64,000 nt of DNA from Miscanthus floridulus (lineage: Eukaryota; Streptophyta; Magnoliopsida; Poales; Poaceae). Each line of letters starts with the position of its first letter. Within the stretch, counting starts at the first letter, position 1. Positions 58,040-64,000 of this stretch are shown here, piece after piece. The position numbers and the translations under genes are program-made. The stretch covers positions 144,911,769 through 144,975,768 of the forward strand of contig NC_089585.1 in NCBI RefSeq assembly GCF_019320115.1. Direction: 5' to 3'. A model generated the notes under the pieces. It was given only the letters and a program-made list of their open reading frames with translations, did not search any database and was not told the DNA's origin.

Positions 58040-58706
58040 GGAATTTTGCCATTATGGCAAGTGAGTTTCGCTGAAATGTCATGGAAGTTGTGTGCTTCGC
58101 CAGAATGCCTATATGAAACGGGTGCTTAATGCTATTTTGCCATTTCAGGATTTTAGATAAATTTTTAAAAATTTTCAGCCAACTTTTCACCTGCTATGAC
58201 CGTTTTCAAAGTTGGGCTGAAAATTTTGGGCTAAACAATTGTTAAAGTTATCTAAAATCAGAAATGGCATAATAGCGTGAAATGCTCATTTTATAGAGGT
58301 ATTCTGGCAAACCCCATAATTTTTTTTCGTCTCTCATCTAGGCACAACTGTAGTATCTGTTCATGACCAGATACACACACCAACACCACATACACTCACA
58401 CCCACGCACACCTCAAGTACACAAATAGATCCTACAACTACACCTAGATTCTAAAATCGCGTCCTTGAAGAGATCACCGAAACCATCCAAGACTCCGTAG
58501 ACGACGGCCATGTCGTAGCTCCACGCGATAGAAAGGTCCTGTTAAAATAAAGAAAAACCCCGGTGAAAAATCATAGGTCAAGCAGAGCTCAAACCCACGA
58601 CCGGCCGCTGCACCACTTGGAGCTTTGCCGCTCGAGCTACGTCTCATTCCCGGCAAACCCCATAATTTAATAGCACTTCAGCGAAACCCACTTGCGGCAA
58701 AATTCC
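58040..58706. mobile_element. fold-back element with a SINE inserted
   Basis: GGAATTTTGCC at 58,040 pairs with GGCAAAATTCC ending at 58,706. The arms also share TTTCGCTGAAATG-like / ACTTCAGCGAAA. An inner pair is TTTAGATAAA-like (58,152) with TTATCTAAAAT (58,250), and CCAGAATGCC pairs with GGTATTCTGG. Without the SINE the element is near 320 bp. No coding content. Confidence 0.7.
58323..58651 (-). mobile_element. tRNA-related SINE on the minus strand
   Basis: Bounded by a perfect 17-bp direct repeat, GGCAAACCCCATAATTT (58,306-58,322 and 58,652-58,668). On the minus strand it starts with a tRNA-like part: A box TAGCTCGAGCGG (58,638-58,627) and B box GGGTTTGAGCTC near 58,596-58,585. It ends with an A run (T run at 58,323-58,327 on the + strand). 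329 bp. Confidence 0.75.
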
Positions 58707-58874
58707 AAATTTCTCTCGTGTGGGTCTGACGCTTTCACGCACGGCCCCTTCCAAAAGTCCAAATTTCTCTCGGCTGGCTCTGAAGCTTTCACGAACGGCC
58801 CCTTCGAAAAGTCCAATTTTCTCGTGGCTGGGTGCCTGGGTGTGACGCTTTCACGCACGCGCCCCGTCGAAAAG
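58704..58874. repeat. 54-bp tandem repeat, three units
   Basis: Units start at 58,704, 58,758 and 58,812 (TCCAAATTTCTC...), the third being 63 bp by an insertion. Each contains GCTTTCACG(C/A)ACG and GCCCC(T/G)TCGAAA. It lies some 440-600 bp before the likely start of the phosphoglycerate mutase transcript. Confidence 0.85.
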
Positions 58875-59025
58875 TCCAAAGCTCACGTTAAAGCCTAAAA
58901 TCCGTGGTGGGCCGCCGTGAGGTGGACTATGCTTGTTCCGTTGCACGGCGCTGATCAACAGTGGGCCCCACATGGGCCGGGCAATAGCCGCCCACCATCG
59001 CTACCGTCCAATACCAGGTGCAGAA

Positions 59026-59319
59026 TATAAAACTGGCGGATCTCCGCCATCTGGATACGTAAACCCGGCGGAGCCATTCCTCATTCGAACCAAAGCCCAT
59101 CTTTTCCTTCCATATAAAATAATACATAATACTATAAAATAAAATAAAATATCTCACCTTTTCTACGCTCCTCGGCCGTCCGATGACTCCATTTGTTCCC
59201 GCGGAGCACCGATCCTGCCGTCCACTTGTTAAATAGCGTGAGTTTAAGTCGAAATACCATCCTTAAATATAGCAATTATATATTTTTTATTCTCACGCCG
59301 TCGCCTGTCCTTATTAATA
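59026..59319 (+). promoter_or_regulatory. promoter region of the phosphoglycerate mutase gene
   Basis: Two TATA candidates: TATAAAAC (59,026-59,033) and TTATTAATAC (59,311-59,320). The second fits a leader of about 80 bases before the 5'-UTR intron. The sequence cannot decide between them. Confidence 0.4.
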
Positions 59320-59411
59320 CCGCCGCGGCGTCGCACCTCCCTTCGTTCCATCGCCCCATTTGCTCGCCAAGAGTTCTTCTTGTTAGGCAAGGCAAAAGCA
59401 GAAGCAAAAAG

Positions 59412-59766
59412 GTGAGAACAGTCTCAGATCACCCCCCCCCCCCTCCCCCCCTCATTCGCATGTCTTTCGATTTCTCGATGCGTCAGATCGACTACCATCA
59501 TCCTTCGTGTCTGATTTGCTTCTCTTCTCGTATTTGTAACAAGAGATCTGATCTAAACCTGATTTTAAACGACTGTGCTGGTCGTCCAGTCTCAATCCGC
59601 CATGCGAATTAACTGAATAGGGTATTTTTCATTACGTGTTCAGATCTTATTGATTATAGCAACGCCGTGTGGCGGATTCTGAAGCCAGGTGCAGATCTGT
59701 TTGGTTATGCAGCGGATTTGCTGCTCGTCTAACATTTTGCTTACTGCTGTGTGTTATTTTTGGTAG
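59412..59766 (+). other. 5'-UTR intron of the phosphoglycerate mutase gene
   Basis: Donor AAAAG|GTGAGA at 59,412, acceptor TTGGTAG at 59,764-59,766, 13 bases before the ATG at 59,779. The intron is 355 bp with a run of C near 59,429-59,450. The leader exon is inferred. Confidence 0.7.
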
Positions 59767-59778
59767 GTCTCGTTGGCT

Positions 59779-62700
59779 ATGGCGAGCTCTGGGTTCTCGT
59801 GGACGCTGCCGGACCACCCTAAGCTCCCCAAGGGGAAGCCGGTGGCTGTCGTCGTGCTGGACGGATGGGGCGAGGCCAACCCCGACCAGTACAACTGCAT
59901 CCATGTCGCTCAGACTCCTGTCATGGACTCGCTAAAGAATGTGTGTATGCTTTCCTTTACACCTGCCCTTCTGTTTTACCCTGTATCGCAAAGTCATTGT
60001 GAGCTTGCGTAGATGCTCTTTTTTTGTGTGTGTGTGTATTAGATACCTTGGTTCTGATTGTTGCTAAGTATGCACTGGTCACATTCTTATCGGGAGCCTA
60101 ATTCTTAGCTCCAGTTCACTGATGACGGATCTGATTTGAATTAATACCGGTAGGTAGTGGCTTTTAGATTTTTTATTTATGTAATCTTGATTAAGGTTAA
60201 GTTCTACAGATTAAGGTTAAATGTTTTTTCCTGTACTCACTGTTAATCTGTTATGCATACGGGGCACTGGGTGAAGTAGTGAATGCTGAGTTTTTCTCTT
60301 TCATGTAGTAGGACTGTCTGAAAATGGTTATGCCCTGAGGTTTCTAATTCTTTGAAAGTGTATCCATTCAATTGCTTGTTTGACCATTGTCTCATACTTG
60401 GTGTTAATGAAAAATAACATGGTGTTGCACATAACCTCTGCTTCTTTCTCTTGGATGAAAGATTGTTCTGTCAGCATAATTTGATTTGCAGGTATACTGT
60501 CTTCATGCTTTTACTCACCCTTTTGTGAAATATGTATATTAGGGTGCTCCTGAGAAATGGACACTAGTGAAGGCACATGGAACAGCTGTGGGTCTCCCAT
60601 CTGATGATGACATGGGCAACAGCGAAGTTGGTCACAATGCACTTGGTGCTGGTCGGATTTTTGCCCAAGGGTATGTTAGATATTTATTTATTTTTGGAAA
60701 TGTTTTTTTTGGTTGTAACTAATGCGCTGTGGCTTCAATATTGCACTTGAACATGATGCCTACAACTATGTTTTTTCTATACATGCCAGACCTCCACGTG
60801 AGATAGGCATTTAGTTGCTAACAAATAATTTTGTCCATATAAGATTCAAAATCTTTGAATCTTGGGACAGTACTAACTATTTGCTTCATGACGAGAATAG
60901 AGCCTGTAACTCTATTCTTATTGTCATCAGTTAGTAGTTTCATTGATTTGTTTCTCACTACTGCAGTGTACTTTTTGGCTCAACATTTGAATTCATATGC
61001 AATCAAGAACTTGATCTTAGTGTGCTATTTTGTCTGTCATGTTAGTCTTAAATAGAACCTTTAGTCCTTAAGAGTTCATAGATGTTCTCTGATCTGAGTG
61101 CTGCATTCTTTCTGCCTATAGTGCTAAGCTTGTTGATAGTGCTCTTGCCTCCGGAAAGATTTATAATGGAGATGGATTCAACTACATCAAAGAATCTTTT
61201 GAAAGTGGTACTCTTCACCTTATTGGGTTGTTGAGTGATGGTGGTGTCCACTCTCGTCTTGACCAACTGCAGGTTTGCAAATAATCTTTCTTCAATTTAT
61301 CTTACTTAAGTTACAAGTTTACCACAAGATTTACTTTTTTTTTTGCTCTATCCAGTTACTTCTGAAAGGTGCCAGTGAGAGGGGAGCAAAAAAAATCCGT
61401 GTGCACATCCTTACCGATGGGCGTGATGTTTTGGATGGCAGCAGTGTTGGTTTCGTGGAGACCCTAGAGAATGATCTTTCGGAGCTTCGAGGGAAGGGTA
61501 TTGATGCACAAATTGCATCTGGTGGTGGAAGGATGTATGTTACCATGGACCGTTATGAGGTGAATGTTTTTTGTCGTATTCAAGCATCAGTGTTCATCGT
61601 CTAACACCTTGGCTTACAGTTTTGTTTTGTTTAATACCTTCCAGAATGACTGGGATGTGGTTAAACGTGGCTGGGATGCCCAGGTGCTTGGAGAAGCACC
61701 CTACAAATTCAAAAGTGCACTTGAGGCTGTGAAAACACTGAGAGCACTGCCCAATGCTAATGATCAGTACTTGCCCCCATTTGTGATTGTTAATGACAGT
61801 GGCAATGCTGTTGGGCCTGTATTAGATGGTGATGCAGTTGTCACTATCAACTTCCGGGCCGATCGCATGGTTATGCTTGCGAAAGCACTAGAGTATCCAG
61901 ATTTTGACAAATTCGACCGTGTTCGTGTCCCCAAAATTCGATATGCTGGGATGCTTCAGTATGATGGTGAGTTGAAGCTTCCAAGCCGTTACCTTGTTTC
62001 CCCACCAGAGATAGAGAGAACATCTGGGGAGTACTTGGTGAAGAATGGCATCCGCACTTTTGCTTGCAGGCAAGTACTATACTATCTAATGTTTCAGCCT
62101 TTCTCGTGATACTTCTTTTGTTTACTTCAATATCATAAACCACTTAGTTTTTTCTGAGTCATCTAAGCCAGCATGGTTCATTTATTTTGAATAAACATTA
62201 TCAAGTGTACTTTGTACAATCTTGTACATACCTGTAAGGGGCACTTGCCTTCTGGAAAGATGTTGCTGTGAGTTATCTCCATTACCTTATGCTACAGTCG
62301 TACTAGTAATTTGACGTGTAGAAACATTTTTTTTTCTAGGGTAATAATCTTCTAGCTTTAGAAGGGCGGGCCTGGTGCAAGCGGTAGAGTCTTACCGCCT
62401 GTGACCAGAAGGTCCTGGGTTTGAGTCGCGGTCTCCTCGCTTGCCTCTGACACCCTTCCCTAGACCCCGCACAGAGCGGGAGCTCTTTGCACTGGGTACG
62501 CCCTTTTTTAATAATCTTCTAGCCGCAGAGGAGGCTCAGTATGCTGACATTGTGCTAACTTTGGCTGATATTTGGTTGCATTGTTCTATGAATGGTTTGT
62601 GTGCTAATACTGTATGGCCTGCATAATGTTATTTTTGGATTGACTCATTGCTGTATCATCCTTGTCCTTGCAACGGCATGTTCTACATTTTGCCTTTTCT

Positions 62701-63654
62701 TTTTTCTTTTTATTTATACGGCAACATTGGTTTGTGTGTGACAGTGAGACGGTGAAATTCGGCCATGTCACATTTTTCTGGAACGGGAACCGTTCAGGAT
62801 ACTTTGATGAAACTAAGGAAGAGTATGTAGAAGTTCCTAGTGACAGTGGTATTACATTCAATGTTGCACCCAAGATGAAGGCGCTTGAAATTGCCGAGAA
62901 AGCCAGGGACGCTCTCCTAAGTGGAAAGTTTGACCAGGTAAATAGTTCTGAAATTTCTATTAGATGAGTCTTTCGGTTTCCCTGTTGCTTAGCATATTGT
63001 TGTTACAGGTACGTGTCAACCTTCCAAATGGTGACATGGTTGGTCACACTGGTGATATTGAGGCCACCGTTGTTGCTTGCAAGGCAGCTGATGAAGCTGT
63101 TAAGGTGAGAGCATCAATAAAAGTTCGCTTACATGTTGTGTGTTGTCTTCATAATCTGCATTGAAAGTTCGCTTACGGTAGCAGATTTTATATAGGCCTT
63201 TGCCTATTTTAACCAAATGCTCTTCTGAACAGATTATTTTGGATGCTGTCGAGCAAGTTGGTGGTATTTACCTTGTTACTGCCGATCATGGCAATGCAGA
63301 GGATATGGTGAAAAGGAACAAAGCTGGCAAGCCGTTGCTCGACAAGAATGGCGGTATCCAGATTCTAACCTCGCATACCCTTCAGCCGGTGAGTGCAATG
63401 CCTTTTGACCCCATGTCTTTGGTTGTCTCCCAGTAAAAGCATACCCATGTTGATTGCTTTGGATGTTAATGCCTCTGTAAAACTTGCAGGTCCCGGTTGC
63501 CATTGGAGGCCCTGGTCTTCACCCCGGAGTGAAATTCCGGAATGACATTGAAATCCCTGGGCTCGCCAACGTAGCCGCAACTGTGATGAACCTCCATGGA
63601 TTTCAGGCCCCTGCTGACTACGAGCAAACCCTGATTGAAGTTGCTGACAACTAA
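59779..63654 (+). CDS. 2,3-bisphosphoglycerate-independent phosphoglycerate mutase
   Basis: Interconverts 3- and 2-phosphoglycerate in cytosolic glycolysis, using two Mn-type metal ions and a phosphoserine intermediate. Nine coding exons: 59,779-59,940, 60,543-60,670, 61,122-61,272, 61,356-61,559, 61,645-62,069, 62,745-62,937, 63,009-63,104, 63,233-63,388 and 63,490-63,654. They give 1,680 bases and 559 residues, the usual plant length, with no stop or shift. Key motifs are [17 protein letters not shown] (metal D28), [14 protein letters not shown] (nucleophile S81), [26 protein letters not shown] and [10 protein letters not shown]. Introns are GT-AG except intron 5, whose donor is AG|GCAAGT (62,070). 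Intron 5 also holds a SINE. No transit peptide is seen. The start agrees with a 5'-UTR intron ending just upstream. Confidence 0.97.
62357..62508 (+). mobile_element. tRNA-derived SINE in intron 5 (Au-like)
   Basis: 152 bp between perfect 15-bp repeats TAATAATCTTCTAGC (62,342-62,356 and 62,509-62,523). The head has an A box (TGGTGCAAGCGG, near 62,373-62,384) and a B box (GGGTTTGAGTC, near 62,418-62,428). It ends GGGTACGCCCTTTTT. The form matches, from memory, the Au SINE group of grasses. It lies in the sense direction. Confidence 0.85.
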
Positions 63655-64000
63655 GTAGTGGCCAGCTATGTCCAATTTTGGTTCTATAGTTGAGAATGGA
63701 TATGGCCAGTTAATTGAATAATTTCTGTTTGCAAGCACGTTGCTCAAACTCACCAAAACATTGAGAGACGCCTTTTGACTTGCATTTAGGTGCTCTATTT
63801 ATACCGTTGACAATTGTATCCTGTGCTGGCTTTTGGCAGTTTGATAGCTATCTTTACTTAGCTATATACGGTATCTGAGGCCGCAAACTTTGTGTCAGTC
63901 TAAAATTGCTCGAGGTTATATACTGTTTGTGTGGGTCATCACTACTTCACTAGTGATTACCTTTTGGCCTCACGCATTGACGCATGAGTTGTGTTCACCT
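63655..64000 (+). other. 3' UTR and downstream of the phosphoglycerate mutase gene
   Basis: AATAAT (63,716-63,721) about 60 bases after the stop and other AT-rich stretches could serve as poly(A) signals. No further gene is seen up to the window end. Confidence 0.5.

Noticed and set aside
58704..58874. CRISPR-like array
   Set aside because: Three head-to-tail units without spacers in a plant genome.
58692..58898. Small open frame with repeats SKFLSxGSxAFTxGPFxK
   Set aside because: It is the 54-bp tandem repeat read in a chance frame, without splice or start context.
62357..62440. tRNA gene
   Set aside because: A and B boxes are present but no cloverleaf closes, and the unit has the target duplication of a SINE.

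Overview
The window is plant nuclear DNA. The base composition, short GT-AG introns, grass-type LTR retrotransposons and a nine-exon phosphoglycerate mutase gene point to a grass, most likely of the Andropogoneae (Saccharum, Miscanthus, Sorghum or maize relatives). The species is inferred from element style and recalled protein similarity, not from a search.

Bases 1-49,614 are a stack of nested LTR retrotransposons. (i) 1-9,999: the right part of a SIRE/Maximus-type Ty1-copia element on the + strand (partial gag, broken pol, a decayed envelope-like frame, 3' LTR at 8,441-9,999). It sits in (ii) the post-pol part of an older Ty3-gypsy element 'D' (10,000-11,489). D ends in an LTR (11,490-12,359 plus 43,979-44,347) that is also the left LTR of a gutted Ty3-gypsy element 'C' (44,348-49,614). 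(iii) Element A (12,360-43,973, + strand, Tat-type Ty3-gypsy) is inserted in that LTR with the target duplication GCTCT on both sides. (iv) Element B (15,052-30,743, - strand, Tat-type Ty3-gypsy) is inserted in the gag of A, with CTGTG/CTATG flanks. (v) A minus-strand solo LTR (46,196-48,173) is inserted in the integrase region of C with GAGGC on both sides.

A and B each carry, between pol and the 3' LTR and on the strand opposite to pol, a separate spliced gene. It has its own TATA-like motif about 165-200 bp before the ATG, an N-terminal domain of the 'putative gypsy-type transposon' family, and a charged coiled-coil C-terminal part. Three introns lie at corresponding places in the two copies. 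This antisense gene is the most interesting system in the window. Most in-frame stops in both elements and in the copia env-like frame are TAG where CAG or TGG would be expected, the footprint of deaminated CHG methylation.

Bases 49,615-58,900 are intergenic: two gene remnants on the minus strand, a 269-bp tandem duplication, several MITE-like fold-backs, a SINE with a 17-bp target duplication, and a 54-bp triplicated repeat. Bases 59,300-64,000 hold the one clearly intact gene, cofactor-independent phosphoglycerate mutase (559 codons, nine coding exons, a 5'-UTR intron, one GC-AG intron, and a SINE with a perfect 15-bp target duplication in intron 5).
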